From Izemoplasma sp964435595 (GTDB lineage: Bacteria > Bacillota_I > Bacilli_A > Izemoplasmatales > Izemoplasmataceae), in assembly GCA_964435595.1 (NCBI GenBank), contig CAYSZV010000036.1:1-14490 (forward strand): a DNA stretch of 14,490 nucleotides. The letters are read 5' to 3'. How positions within the stretch are numbered: position 1 is the stretch's first letter; the number at the start of each line of letters is the position of its first letter. Made by a program: the position numbers and the translations under genes. A model generated the notes under the pieces. That model saw nothing but the letters and a program-made list of their open reading frames with translations. It searched no databases and had not been told where the DNA came from. Positions 6,838-12,874 of this stretch are shown here, in pieces.

Positions 6838-7380
6838 TTAATTACTCCATTTCATATAGGATACATTGGTTATGCCAATGGTCTTCATCTTATATTCTAT
6901 TATATCATCGTTTTCAATATGTAAAGTATTATTTTTTCCATATAAATAGACAATAATTCCATCTTTACTCAAAATCTTTCGTTTTACAATAAGTTGAATG
7001 ATTTCATTTATTACATCCATGTTATATGGAGGATCCAGTAATATAATATCAAATGTCTCTTTGGTACTGATTAGAAAATCAACATAATCAAGAGTCGAAA
7101 TCGTTGCATTTTCGATTGCTAACATGTCAATATTTTCTACAACAACTTTGTATGCATTTAAATTAAATTCATTCAAGACCGCATGGCTCGCTCCTCTACT
7201 TATGGCTTCTATACCAAGAGCACCACTACCTGCAAATAAATCCAAAACAAGACTATCATATATGTTGGTTTGTATACTATTAAAGATCGATTCTTTAACG
7301 CGGTCTTTTGTAGACCGTGTTGTACTTTCTTGTACTTCCTTAAGAACTCTACTTCTATATGTTCCAGCGATTACTCTCAT
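6838..7380 (-). CDS. rsmD: 16S rRNA (guanine966-N2)-methyltransferase
   Basis: RsmD methylates G966 (E. coli numbering) of 16S rRNA in the small subunit. The protein opens with the family hallmark MRVIAGTYRSRVL and TRSTKDRVKESIFN, then the S-adenosylmethionine-binding DLFAGSGALGIEA (47-59) and the catalytic LLDPPYN (114-120). Length 180 residues is normal. A GGAGGTG site lies just before the ATG. A hairpin belonging to the upstream M42 gene ends only about 18 bases before this start, leaving little room for a separate promoter, so read-through probably feeds this gene. Confidence 0.96.
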   Translation of the reverse strand: MRVIAGTYRSRVLKEVQESTTRSTKDRVKESIFNSIQTNIYDSLVLDLFAGSGALGIEAISRGASHAVLNEFNLNAYKVVVENIDMLAIENATISTLDYVDFLISTKETFDIILLDPPYNMDVINEIIQLIVKRKILSKDGIIVYLYGKNNTLHIENDDIIEYKMKTIGITNVSYMKWSN

Positions 7381-7398
7381 AAAAACACCTCCAGAAAC

Positions 7399-7425
7399 AA
7401 AAAGGTCGAAACGACCTTTTTTTTT
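7399..7425 (-). terminator. Terminator or attenuating hairpin after the M42 peptidase gene
   Basis: GGTCG-AAA-CGACC (7404-7416), extended by A/T pairs (7399-7403 with 7417-7421), forms a strong stem. In the minus direction the tail is only U5 followed by G; in the plus direction it is T9. It overlaps the M42 TAA and sits directly upstream of rsmD, so it may be leaky. Confidence 0.75.
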
Positions 7426-8479
7426 AGTAATTAAATGTAACTTCTTGAACAGTTTCTTTATCTAATTTGCTTACCATTACTTTTACTAATTTCACCATTG
7501 CATCATAATCATCTTTGTGCATGATTGATGTATGTGAATGTAAATAACGTACTGGAATGCACAATGCAATTGATGGTACTCCCGAAGCAGTCATATGCAT
7601 TGCTCCACCATCAGTTCCCCCTGAATTTAAATACGTTAATTGGTAGGGAATGTTATTTTCTTCAGCACATTTGATTGTGAAGTCTCGTAGTCCCTTGTGC
7701 CCAACCATACTACCATCTTTAAATACAATTCCAACACCTTTACCTAATTCAGTATTTTTATCTCCACCAGGGAAATCAAAAGCGATTGTAGTATCAAGTG
7801 CAATCCCGATATCAGGTAAGATTTTGTTGGTAGCTGTTTTAGCTCCTCTTAATCCTACTTCTTCCATTACTGTACCTACAGCGTAATAAATATTATCATG
7901 ATCTTCTAAATCATCTAATACTTCCATCGCAGCGGCACAACCAACACGGTTGTCCCATGCTTTACCAAGTAAATATTTTTTATTTGTTAATTCGACAGCA
8001 ACGATATATGGTGTAATCATATCACCTGGCTTGATTCCAAGTTTCTCTGCTTCTTCTTTATTGTCAACACCCAAATCCAAATACATTGCTTTCATATCAA
8101 CAGGTTGTTTGCGTTCCTCTGGAGTCAGAATATGAGGGGCTTTTGCTCCAATTACTCCACGAATTTCTTTTCCTGAGGATGTGGTAATTGTCATTTGTTG
8201 TGCCAACATAACTTGACTCCACCAACCACCAGCAGGTGTAAATTTAACATATCCTTCTTCTGTAATAGTTGTAACTAAGAATCCGACTTCATCCATATGT
8301 CCAGCAACCATGATTTTAGGTCCATTATCATTTCCGATTTTTTCCCCAATCACACTTCCAAGATTATCAAATGAAACCGTTGCTTTTCCAGCCATTTCTT
8401 GTTTCATGTATTCTCTGACTTGACGTTCATTTCCAGGAACACCATTCAACATAGATAATTCCATTAATCTGTTTTTCAT
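7424..8479 (-). CDS. M42-family metallo-aminopeptidase
   Basis: M42 enzymes are dodecameric cytosolic aminopeptidases (glutamyl aminopeptidase, deblocking aminopeptidase and TET types) with two metal ions. The 351-residue protein shows H61 in VAGHMDEVGF, the bridging D176 in GKAWDNRVG, the general base pair E206-E207 in TVMEEVGLRG, D229 in IALDTT and H314 in YLHSHTS, so the active site looks intact. An ATG at 8488 falls on the AGGAG itself; the ATG at 8479 with 9-base spacing is preferred. Substrate preference cannot be read from sequence; some family members were once annotated as cellulase (FrvX), which should not be carried over. Confidence 0.95.
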   Translation of the reverse strand: MKNRLMELSMLNGVPGNERQVREYMKQEMAGKATVSFDNLGSVIGEKIGNDNGPKIMVAGHMDEVGFLVTTITEEGYVKFTPAGGWWSQVMLAQQMTITTSSGKEIRGVIGAKAPHILTPEERKQPVDMKAMYLDLGVDNKEEAEKLGIKPGDMITPYIVAVELTNKKYLLGKAWDNRVGCAAAMEVLDDLEDHDNIYYAVGTVMEEVGLRGAKTATNKILPDIGIALDTTIAFDFPGGDKNTELGKGVGIVFKDGSMVGHKGLRDFTIKCAEENNIPYQLTYLNSGGTDGGAMHMTASGVPSIALCIPVRYLHSHTSIMHKDDYDAMVKLVKVMVSKLDKETVQEVTFNY

Positions 8480-8510
8480 ATAAGACATCTCCTATTCAAT
8501 TTCTATATTC

Positions 8511-8538
8511 ATAATAACACATTTAAAGACTTAAACAA
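8511..8538 (-). promoter_or_regulatory. Promoter of the M42 peptidase gene
   Basis: On minus, TTGTTT (8533-8538) and TATTAT (8511-8516) are separated by 16 bp, about 30 bases ahead of the start codon. Just upstream (8564-8582) is a 9-bp A/T inverted repeat of unknown meaning. Confidence 0.5.
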
Positions 8539-8585
8539 AGCGATTTATATAAATTTTTCGACAACATTTTTTTAAAAAATGTCAC

Positions 8586-8610
8586 ATAAAAAGACTGCAT
8601 ATGCAGTCTT
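8586..8610 (-). terminator. marR terminator
   Basis: The 20-bp palindrome AAGACTGCATATGCAGTCTT (8591-8610) overlaps the marR stop codon and, read on minus, is followed by a short U-tract (TTTTTATG). Confidence 0.85.
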
Positions 8611-9043
8611 AAAATTTTTGTTCTATTTTTTGGATTTGATTTGCGATAAAGCGGTCGAGTACCATTATGAACGCTTCTGCTTCTTCGTCAGTAATCCCCT
8701 TAACCAAATCATCGATACATGCTTTTTCAATTACGCTAACATCATGACATAGTTTTTCACTACCTTCAGATACAAAGATATTTTGAACACGTTTGTCTTT
8801 TTCATTTTTTACACGATACACATAATTATCTCTTTCTAATCTTGATAACACTCCTGATAATGTTGCTTTATCAGTATCCATTTGCAACAAAATCTCTTTT
8901 GCTGTAATTCCTGGTTCCGCATTGACAACTCTCAAAACCATTAGTTGTGAATATGTAATATCGAGTCTCTCTAGATGCTTAGACATTAACCTTTTATATA
9001 ACATACTACTTTTATTTAGCTTATAACACATTTCTCTTACCAT
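8609..9043 (-). CDS. MarR-family transcriptional regulator
   Basis: This 144-residue protein has the MarR layout: a long N-terminal dimer helix, a winged helix with recognition segment DTDKATLSGVLSRLERDNYV (56-75), the wing RVKNEKDKR (77-85), and C-terminal dimer helices. It has three cysteines (C6, C99, C109), so thiol or persulfide sensing is possible but not shown. Start: ATG 8 bases after AGGAGG. It diverges from a rhodanese gene, and its promoter carries an inverted repeat suited to autorepression. Ligand and targets are unknown; the rhodanese is the most likely neighbour target. Confidence 0.92.
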   Translation of the reverse strand: MVREMCYKLNKSSMLYKRLMSKHLERLDITYSQLMVLRVVNAEPGITAKEILLQMDTDKATLSGVLSRLERDNYVYRVKNEKDKRVQNIFVSEGSEKLCHDVSVIEKACIDDLVKGITDEEAEAFIMVLDRFIANQIQKIEQKF

Positions 9044-9082
9044 AATACGTTCCTCCTAACAGAAAGTTTGGTATACAAATCA

Positions 9083-9110
9083 ATTATACATATTTTGAGC
9101 AAATTGTCAA
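9083..9110 (-). promoter_or_regulatory. marR promoter (consensus -35 and -10)
   Basis: On minus, TTGACA (9105-9110) and TATAAT (9083-9088), both perfect, are separated by 16 bp. The start would be near 9076, at a GTATAC-centred palindromic patch (9067-9079). Confidence 0.8.
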
Positions 9111-9113
9111 AAT
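9092..9113. promoter_or_regulatory. Candidate MarR operator
   Basis: ATTTTGA (9092-9098) and TCAAAAT (9107-9113) form a perfect 7-bp inverted repeat with an 8-bp spacer. It covers the marR -35 and spacer and lies just upstream of the rhodanese -10 (TATAAT at 9131-9136). One bound dimer could therefore affect both divergent genes. Confidence 0.5.
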
Positions 9114-9164
9114 AAATTTACTAGATACTATATAATAGATACAGATGTAATTGAGGTGATTGTA

Positions 9165-9488
9165 ATGTTTACAGATAATTTTAATATTCAGCATGTCTAC
9201 GGACAAAACCTATTAGAACAACATGATATTAAAAAAATTAACTTAATTGATATAAGAGAACCCTTTGAACTCTCAATTTGTAAGATTCCAGGATCATTAC
9301 ATATCCCAATGAGAAGCTTGCTGTTAGGGCACAAAAAACTATTAGATAAAGATAAAACTTACTATATAATTTGCCATACTGGTCAACGTAGTTATTACAC
9401 TTGTGATGAGTTGATTAAAAATGGATATAACGTCATCAATGTGATTGGTGGAATTGCGTCTATTGATGAGTATAATGTTCCGTATTAA
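9165..9488 (+). CDS. Single-domain rhodanese (sulfurtransferase)
   Basis: Single-domain rhodaneses carry sulfur as a persulfide on an active-site cysteine. The 107-residue protein has the family's LIDIREPFE segment (27-35), IPGSLHIPM (41-49), and the active loop CHTGQRS (C70-S76), followed by the YYTCDELIKNGY helix and the final INVIGGI. An additional cysteine, C80, is ten residues after the active cysteine. A GTG at 9156 lies inside GAGGTGAT, the ribosome binding site; the ATG at 9165 is used instead. TATAAT (9131-9136) marks a likely promoter, although its -35 is poor. Divergence from a Cys-containing MarR regulator suggests a link to reactive sulfur, by inference. Confidence 0.93.
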   Translation: MFTDNFNIQHVYGQNLLEQHDIKKINLIDIREPFELSICKIPGSLHIPMRSLLLGHKKLLDKDKTYYIICHTGQRSYYTCDELIKNGYNVINVIGGIASIDEYNVPY

Positions 9489-9503
9489 CCTTTTTATAAA
9501 AAG

Positions 9504-9530
9504 AAAACACCATTGAAATGGTGTTTTTTA
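9504..9530. terminator. Bidirectional terminator
   Basis: AAAACACCATT (9504-9514) pairs with AATGGTGTTTT (9517-9527), with T-runs on the right and A-runs on the left. It ends both the rhodanese gene (plus) and the membrane-protein operon (minus, stop at 9531). Confidence 0.9.
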
Positions 9531-10181
9531 TTATGCTACAATATTTGGTTGTTCTTTTTCTACTTCGTCTGTAACTGGCACTTTCTTTTCTACTGTTGGT
9601 GAGTCTTGCGTGATTTGTTGGTCATAGACAGCTTTTTCATATCGATACACTTTGTATCCTTTCCCACCATCATACACTAAGAACCCTCCAACTACTACAC
9701 TAAATCCTAAAATAATATGGATAATTAAGAATGCATCAATATCACCAGAAACAAGCACTACTCCTCCAACTACTAAACAAGCAATATGGAAGAAGTAAAG
9801 AACAAGATCACTTCTTTCTTTTCCTTCAGAAACACCAAAGAAATGAACAGATCCTCTTAATACTAAATATGCACCTAACATGTATCCAAGTGCATTACCT
9901 AGTCCACCATCAACAAGAAATTGGATAATGATCATTGCTGCTCCTAATAATACGTCAATTGTAATTTCCATAATGTTAAGAGTTTTCACAAGATCACTAC
10001 CTTGTGTTTTAACATACGGTACCAAACGAACCACTGCATAAATAATGATCACAGCTCCAATAATTGCGATTACAATATCTTGCGCTTCATCTTTTTTTAC
10101 TTCTAATACAATTGCCAATCCTACTAATAATGCTGCTCCTAATAGTTTTAATACAAATCCATACTTTCTAATTGTTTTCAT
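9531..10181 (-). CDS. Six-helix membrane protein of unknown function (DUF308/HdeD-like layout)
   Basis: The 216-residue protein has six hydrophobic segments (about 9-26, 35-54, 68-90, 94-114, 126-144, 148-172) arranged as three Gly-rich hairpins, then a hydrophilic charged tail of about 45 residues ending PNIVA. Small paired-helix membrane proteins of this kind resemble the DUF308/HdeD group, but no diagnostic motif makes that certain. It starts inside the last codons of the YwaF-like gene (14-base overlap), after AAGGAGGAG, so the two are translationally linked. Function is unknown. Confidence 0.75.
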   Translation of the reverse strand: MKTIRKYGFVLKLLGAALLVGLAIVLEVKKDEAQDIVIAIIGAVIIIYAVVRLVPYVKTQGSDLVKTLNIMEITIDVLLGAAMIIIQFLVDGGLGNALGYMLGAYLVLRGSVHFFGVSEGKERSDLVLYFFHIACLVVGGVVLVSGDIDAFLIIHIILGFSVVVGGFLVYDGGKGYKVYRYEKAVYDQQITQDSPTVEKKVPVTDEVEKEQPNIVA

Positions 10182-10941
10182 AAACTCCTCCTTCTAAAGG
10201 AACATTTTGTTCCTTTGTGTTTAAATAACGAAATAATATATAACTTCCAATAAAATATAATCCTACTACAACTTCTGCTACTAGTATATAGTAAGGAATG
10301 CCTCCTAAATATTGTATCATAGGAAACTTCTCAAGTTTATCAGGATCAATAAACATAAACATAAAATCTGTTCCCATGAAATAGTTAAAAATAATCATAA
10401 ACAAGGCCAATGCTTGTAAAATCCAATATCCTTTTAACAATTCTTTTTTACCTGGATACCACTTATATACTATGAAATAATACAACGGTGTAATAAATAG
10501 AATCCCATGGGCGAAAAAGAACTGATAATATCTGTAGTAAGATGAATCATATCCGATAATCGGATTAATGAATGATATTATGCTGCCTAAGACACCTGTC
10601 ATCAATACAAAGGAATAAATGGCTTTGTTATTAGTAAATAATAAAAATATTGCGAATGCCATTGCGATACCACATAGATGAAATGGTAAAATAATTGTAT
10701 CAAATCCGTATAAAACAAATCGTAATATATAGTGACTAGAATATAACAAAAACAACACTATTGCCATTGTATATCTGAATCTTTTATCTAGATTTTTATT
10801 ACTTCTAAATGATTCTCGATACTTATATATAAAATATATAATAATAGCAATCCCAATTAAAGGGATAATTCGCTCATAAAGATTCAAATCCAAAAAGATA
10901 TTTGTTCTATAAGGGCTTTGATAATTGAAGAACTCACTCAT
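10168..10941 (-). CDS. YwaF/TIGR02206-family integral membrane protein
   Basis: A 257-residue polytopic protein with about seven hydrophobic helices. Two conserved features of the YwaF family are visible: LPFHLCGIA (85-93, with H88 and C90) and FFFAHGILF (141-149, with H145). This family is related to eukaryotic TMEM164, for which a Cys/His-dependent acyl-transfer role in lipid metabolism has been described; C90 and H145 could be the matching pair, an inference needing structural comparison. Start: ATG after AGGGGGAAACAGC. A TATAAT box (10963-10968) stands upstream without a clear -35; the 6S-like RNA lies further upstream on the same strand. Confidence 0.82.
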   Translation of the reverse strand: MSEFFNYQSPYRTNIFLDLNLYERIIPLIGIAIIIYFIYKYRESFRSNKNLDKRFRYTMAIVLFLLYSSHYILRFVLYGFDTIILPFHLCGIAMAFAIFLLFTNNKAIYSFVLMTGVLGSIISFINPIIGYDSSYYRYYQFFFAHGILFITPLYYFIVYKWYPGKKELLKGYWILQALALFMIIFNYFMGTDFMFMFIDPDKLEKFPMIQYLGGIPYYILVAEVVVGLYFIGSYILFRYLNTKEQNVPLEGGVYENN

Positions 10942-10970
10942 GCTGTTTCCCCCTTTAAAACTATTATACT

Positions 10971-10999
10971 AAAAAAAAGTTCTTTTATATATAAAAGAA
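10971..10999 (-). terminator. AT-rich palindrome with U-tract, possible second terminator after the 6S-like RNA
   Basis: TTCTTTTATATATAAAAGAA (10980-10999) is a perfect 20-bp palindrome, followed on minus by U8 (10971-10978). It stands between the candidate 6S RNA and the YwaF-like gene, next to that gene's TATAAT. With two G-C pairs it is a weak hairpin, so it may instead be an operator. Confidence 0.4.
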
Positions 11000-11000
11000 T

Positions 11001-11180
11001 AAAAAAAAATCCATAGAAAATTGGAAATCACTCGACGCAGAACCACGGTTCTACAATAGTGGTAGCCTCTTGTTATAAAATTAGGATTCCCGTAAATTTG
11101 GGCCTTCACACAGTTATAACCTTAGCCCCTTTTCAAAAAAGTTGGGGTCGCTTCAGAGTGATTTCCAATCCTCTAGGATG
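11001..11180 (-). ncRNA. ssrS: Structured small RNA of about 180 nt, probable 6S RNA
   Basis: This region has no gene but folds strongly on the minus strand. The ends form a closing helix: 11156-11179 with 11009-11033, with a 14-bp perfect core (11156-11169/11020-11033), then U-A, U-G and C-G pairs and one bulge. U8 (11001-11008) follows directly, so the closing helix is also near the terminator. Inside are CCCC/GGGG (11144-11147/11126-11129), GTTATAA/TTATAAC (11114-11120/11072-11078) and a hairpin AGAACC-GT-GGTTCT (11039-11052) just before the 3' closing strand. A long closing stem, a central open region with a small hairpin on its 3' side, about 180 nt, and a private strong promoter match 6S RNA, which binds sigma-A RNA polymerase. 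A riboswitch for the downstream membrane-protein operon is the main alternative. Confidence 0.6.
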
Positions 11181-11185
11181 CTTTA

Positions 11186-11214
11186 ATTATATCGCACCAA
11201 AGCCAAAAAGTCAA
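11186..11214 (-). promoter_or_regulatory. Promoter of the 6S-like RNA
   Basis: On minus, TTGACT (11209-11214) and TATAAT (11186-11191) are spaced by 17 bp. The predicted start at about 11179-11180 coincides with the first base of the closing helix. The remainder of the gap (11215-11289) shows nothing further that I can identify. Confidence 0.8.
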
Positions 11215-11289
11215 AAAAATACACTAGTTTCTAAATAAGATGTATTGTCAATAATTACACACCGATATAAGTTGTTACTTTTTTGAAGT

Positions 11290-11313
11290 AAAAAAAAGCA
11301 GAATAATCTGCTT
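11290..11313 (-). terminator. rplT terminator
   Basis: On minus, AAGCAGA (11307-11313)/TCTGCTT (11296-11302) with a 4-nt loop is followed by a U-run (11290-11297). It overlaps the rplT TAA and ends the infC-rpmI-rplT operon. Confidence 0.92.
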
Positions 11314-11926
11314 ATTTTAATAATTCAATTAATTCAGCTTTTTTCAATGCTGAATATCCACTAATTTCACGTTCTTTGCATAAGGCTTTTAATTCAGCAA
11401 CTGTTAAGTCTTTTAAGTCAAGTAGTTGTTCTACTTCATCTTTTACTTCAGCTACGATTTCTTCTTTTAATTCTTCTTTCACTTCAGCTACGATTTCTTC
11501 TTTTGTAGCTTTTGAAATTGTTTTTTTAACTTGTTTTTTCTCTACTTTTACAGGTGCAGGAGAAGTTTCCCCAGCTAAACCTTGTTTTGAGATTTCTACA
11601 AATTTTGCAAATCCTGCTGCGTCATAAACAGCGATATCAGCTAACATTTTTCTATTTACTTCTACTCCAGCTTTTGAAAGACCGTTAATGAATGTTGAAT
11701 AAGACATTCCATTTAATCTAGCTGCAGCATTGATTCTTGTGATCCATAATTTTCTGAAGTTTCTTTTTCTTTGTTTTCTATCTCTATAAGCATAAGATAA
11801 TGATTTCATTACTTGCTCATGAGCAGTTCTGTATAATATGTGTTTACTTCCGAAATATCCTTTTGCTAACTTTAATACTTTTTTACGTCTTTTTCTGGCT
11901 ACGTTTCCGCCTTTTACTCTTGGCAT
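11312..11926 (-). CDS. rplT: 50S ribosomal protein L20 with C-terminal SAP/Rho-N-like extension
   Basis: Residues 1-117 are a complete L20 (MPRVKGGNVARKRRKKVLK, the RTAHEQVMKSL helix, RKLWITRINAAARLNG, and the C-terminal globular domain to ISKQGL). L20 nucleates 50S assembly on 23S rRNA and represses its own operon. L20 is normally about 115-120 residues; this one is 204. The extra part has a Lys-rich linker (118-140), two near-identical charged units KEEIVAEVKEEL/KEEIVAEVKDEV (142-165), and a final segment (172-204) with the LT-x-x-ELK...GYSALKKAELIELL pattern of SAP/Rho-N/HeH nucleic-acid-binding helices. No frameshift or stop interrupts it, and the terminator follows the extended stop, so the extension is real in this genome. 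Its function is unknown. AGGAGG ribosome binding site. Confidence 0.96.
   Translation of the reverse strand: MPRVKGGNVARKRRKKVLKLAKGYFGSKHILYRTAHEQVMKSLSYAYRDRKQRKRNFRKLWITRINAAARLNGMSYSTFINGLSKAGVEVNRKMLADIAVYDAAGFAKFVEISKQGLAGETSPAPVKVEKKQVKKTISKATKEEIVAEVKEELKEEIVAEVKDEVEQLLDLKDLTVAELKALCKEREISGYSALKKAELIELLK
11445..11504 (-). repeat. Tandem 24-nt direct repeat (36-nt period) inside rplT extension
   Basis: The same 24 bases occur at 11445-11468 and 11481-11504. Together with their 12-nt spacers they encode the duplicated 12-residue unit (KEEIVAEV core). DNA-level identity, including third codon positions, points to a recent duplication. Confidence 0.9.
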
Positions 11927-11941
11927 TGTTAGTTCCTCCTA

Positions 11942-12142
11942 TTATTTCACGTTACTAATTTGTTGTTTGATTCTTTTGTAGTCACTGGTAGAAACTAATG
12001 TAGCACTTTTGTTTCTTCTTTTAGACCCTTTTGATTTCGCACTTAACAAGTGATTCCCTTGTGAGTGTTTCACTTTCAGTTTACCTGAAGCTGTTCTTTT
12101 CACTCTTTTTGCAGTTCCAGAGTGAGTTTTCATTTTTGGCAT
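11942..12142 (-). CDS. rpmI: 50S ribosomal protein L35
   Basis: The 66-residue basic protein matches L35: MPKMKTHSGTAKRVKRTASG, then HLLSAKSKGSKRRNK, and a tail with TSDYKRIKQQI. L35 is a small 50S protein. It lies between infC and rplT with gaps of 12 and 15 bases and a good AAGGAGT ribosome binding site, giving the classical order infC-rpmI-rplT. Confidence 0.98.
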   Translation of the reverse strand: MPKMKTHSGTAKRVKRTASGKLKVKHSQGNHLLSAKSKGSKRRNKSATLVSTSDYKRIKQQISNVK

Positions 12143-12154
12143 ATTATTTACTCC

Positions 12155-12709
12155 TTATTGTTTTTTGTCTTTGATTGGAGCTAATGTACAAAACATATTG
12201 CGTCCATCTTGTTTTGGCTTACTTTCAATCGTAGCAATGTCTTCACATGCTTCTGCATAACGCAAAATCACAAGACGGCCTTGATTTGTGTGAGCCATTT
12301 CTCTACCTCTAAATCGGATTGAAATTTTTAATTTGTCGCCACCCTCTAAGAATTTGCGACCATTTTTCAATTTTGTATTAAAATCTCCAATATCAATTTT
12401 CGGTGATAGTCTAATTTCTTTTAATTGTTGAATTTTTTGATGTTTTTTTGCTTCACGTAATTTACGAGATTGTTCATACTTAAATTTGTTGTAGTCCATA
12501 AATTTTGCAACTGGTGGCTTTGCCCCAGGAGCAACTAGCACCAAATCTAAGTCTTTGTCAAACGCCATATTCATAGCGGTACGAGTATTCATTACACCTA
12601 GTTTTTCACCTTCATCAGTGATAACCATTACTTCTCTTTGACGAATACCTTCGTTCAGCAAATTAGAATCTTTATTTTTTTTCGGTAATTCTCGACTATA
12701 CTTGTTTAT
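12155..12709 (-). CDS. infC: Translation initiation factor IF-3, AUA start
   Basis: IF-3 binds the 30S subunit, checks initiator tRNA and start codon, and prevents premature 50S joining. The 184-residue reading includes the N-domain (NEGIRQREVMVITDEGEKLG), the KPPVAKFMDYNKFKYEQ linker and the C-domain (EIRLSPKIDIGDFNTK, FRGREMAHTNQG). The frame is open to an ATG at 12778, but that ATG lies in the leader, inside the attenuator hairpin, with no ribosome binding site. The strong GGGAGGTG (12716-12723) is 8 bases before ATA (12707-12709), followed by NKYSREL. infC genes classically start on rare codons (AUU, AUC or AUA), through which IF-3 limits its own synthesis, so ATA is the likely start. Confidence 0.93.
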   Translation of the reverse strand: MNKYSRELPKKNKDSNLLNEGIRQREVMVITDEGEKLGVMNTRTAMNMAFDKDLDLVLVAPGAKPPVAKFMDYNKFKYEQSRKLREAKKHQKIQQLKEIRLSPKIDIGDFNTKLKNGRKFLEGGDKLKISIRFRGREMAHTNQGRLVILRYAEACEDIATIESKPKQDGRNMFCTLAPIKDKKQ

Positions 12710-12868
12710 AAACGGCACCTCCCATTTTATTTTTGTTGTGGAAAGCATATAAAAAGTGTGAGCACATACTGCACCCACACTAAAATTATAATTTCAATTT
12801 TTAGTAGCTTCAACCTAAAACTTATGTAATCAGGTGAGAGTGGGTACTCTTCTTTCCACGTATATTGC
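12710..12868 (-). promoter_or_regulatory. L20-type leader (attenuator) of infC-rpmI-rplT
   Basis: The mRNA leader of about 160 nt has mutually exclusive folds. GTGGAAAG (12852-12859) pairs with CTTTCCAC (12738-12745), enclosing the leader. AGAGT-ACCC-ACTCT makes a small hairpin whose strand GTACCCAC (12840-12847) can pair with GTGGGTGC (12771-12778), an antiterminator that would break the terminator hairpin at 12755-12781. In Firmicutes such leaders respond to free L20, which favours termination. The leader is thus the feedback sensor for the extended L20 made downstream. Confidence 0.75.
12750..12781 (-). terminator. Attenuator terminator in the infC leader
   Basis: AGTGTG (12776-12781)/CACACT (12755-12760) continues through an inner GTGCA/TGTGC helix (some G-U pairs) with a GTA loop. 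On minus it is followed by TTTTTATATG. It lies upstream of the infC ribosome binding site, so it can stop transcription before the first gene. Confidence 0.75.
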
Positions 12869-12874
12869 TATTTA

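Noticed and set aside
7424..8479. Cellulase/endoglucanase label for the M42 protein
   Set aside because: This is a legacy annotation for the family; the metal ligands and sequence are those of an aminopeptidase.
8564..8582. ACATTTTTT/AAAAAATGT inverted repeat as a second marR terminator
   Set aside because: It has no U-tract after the stem and is purely A/T apart from one pair; such repeats are expected by chance in DNA this AT-rich.
11001..11180. T-box, lysine, cobalamin or SAM riboswitch as identity of the structured RNA
   Set aside because: I could not find their conserved sequence blocks (for example the T-box GGGTGG-ACCGCG or the cobalamin GCCACTG), and the very long closing helix with an immediate U-tract fits a free-standing RNA better.
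12710..12778. N-terminal extension of infC from an ATG at 12778 (MGAVCAHTF...)
   Set aside because: It has no ribosome binding site, lies in the attenuator hairpin and is absent from normal IF-3; the GGGAGGTG-ATA start explains the gene better.
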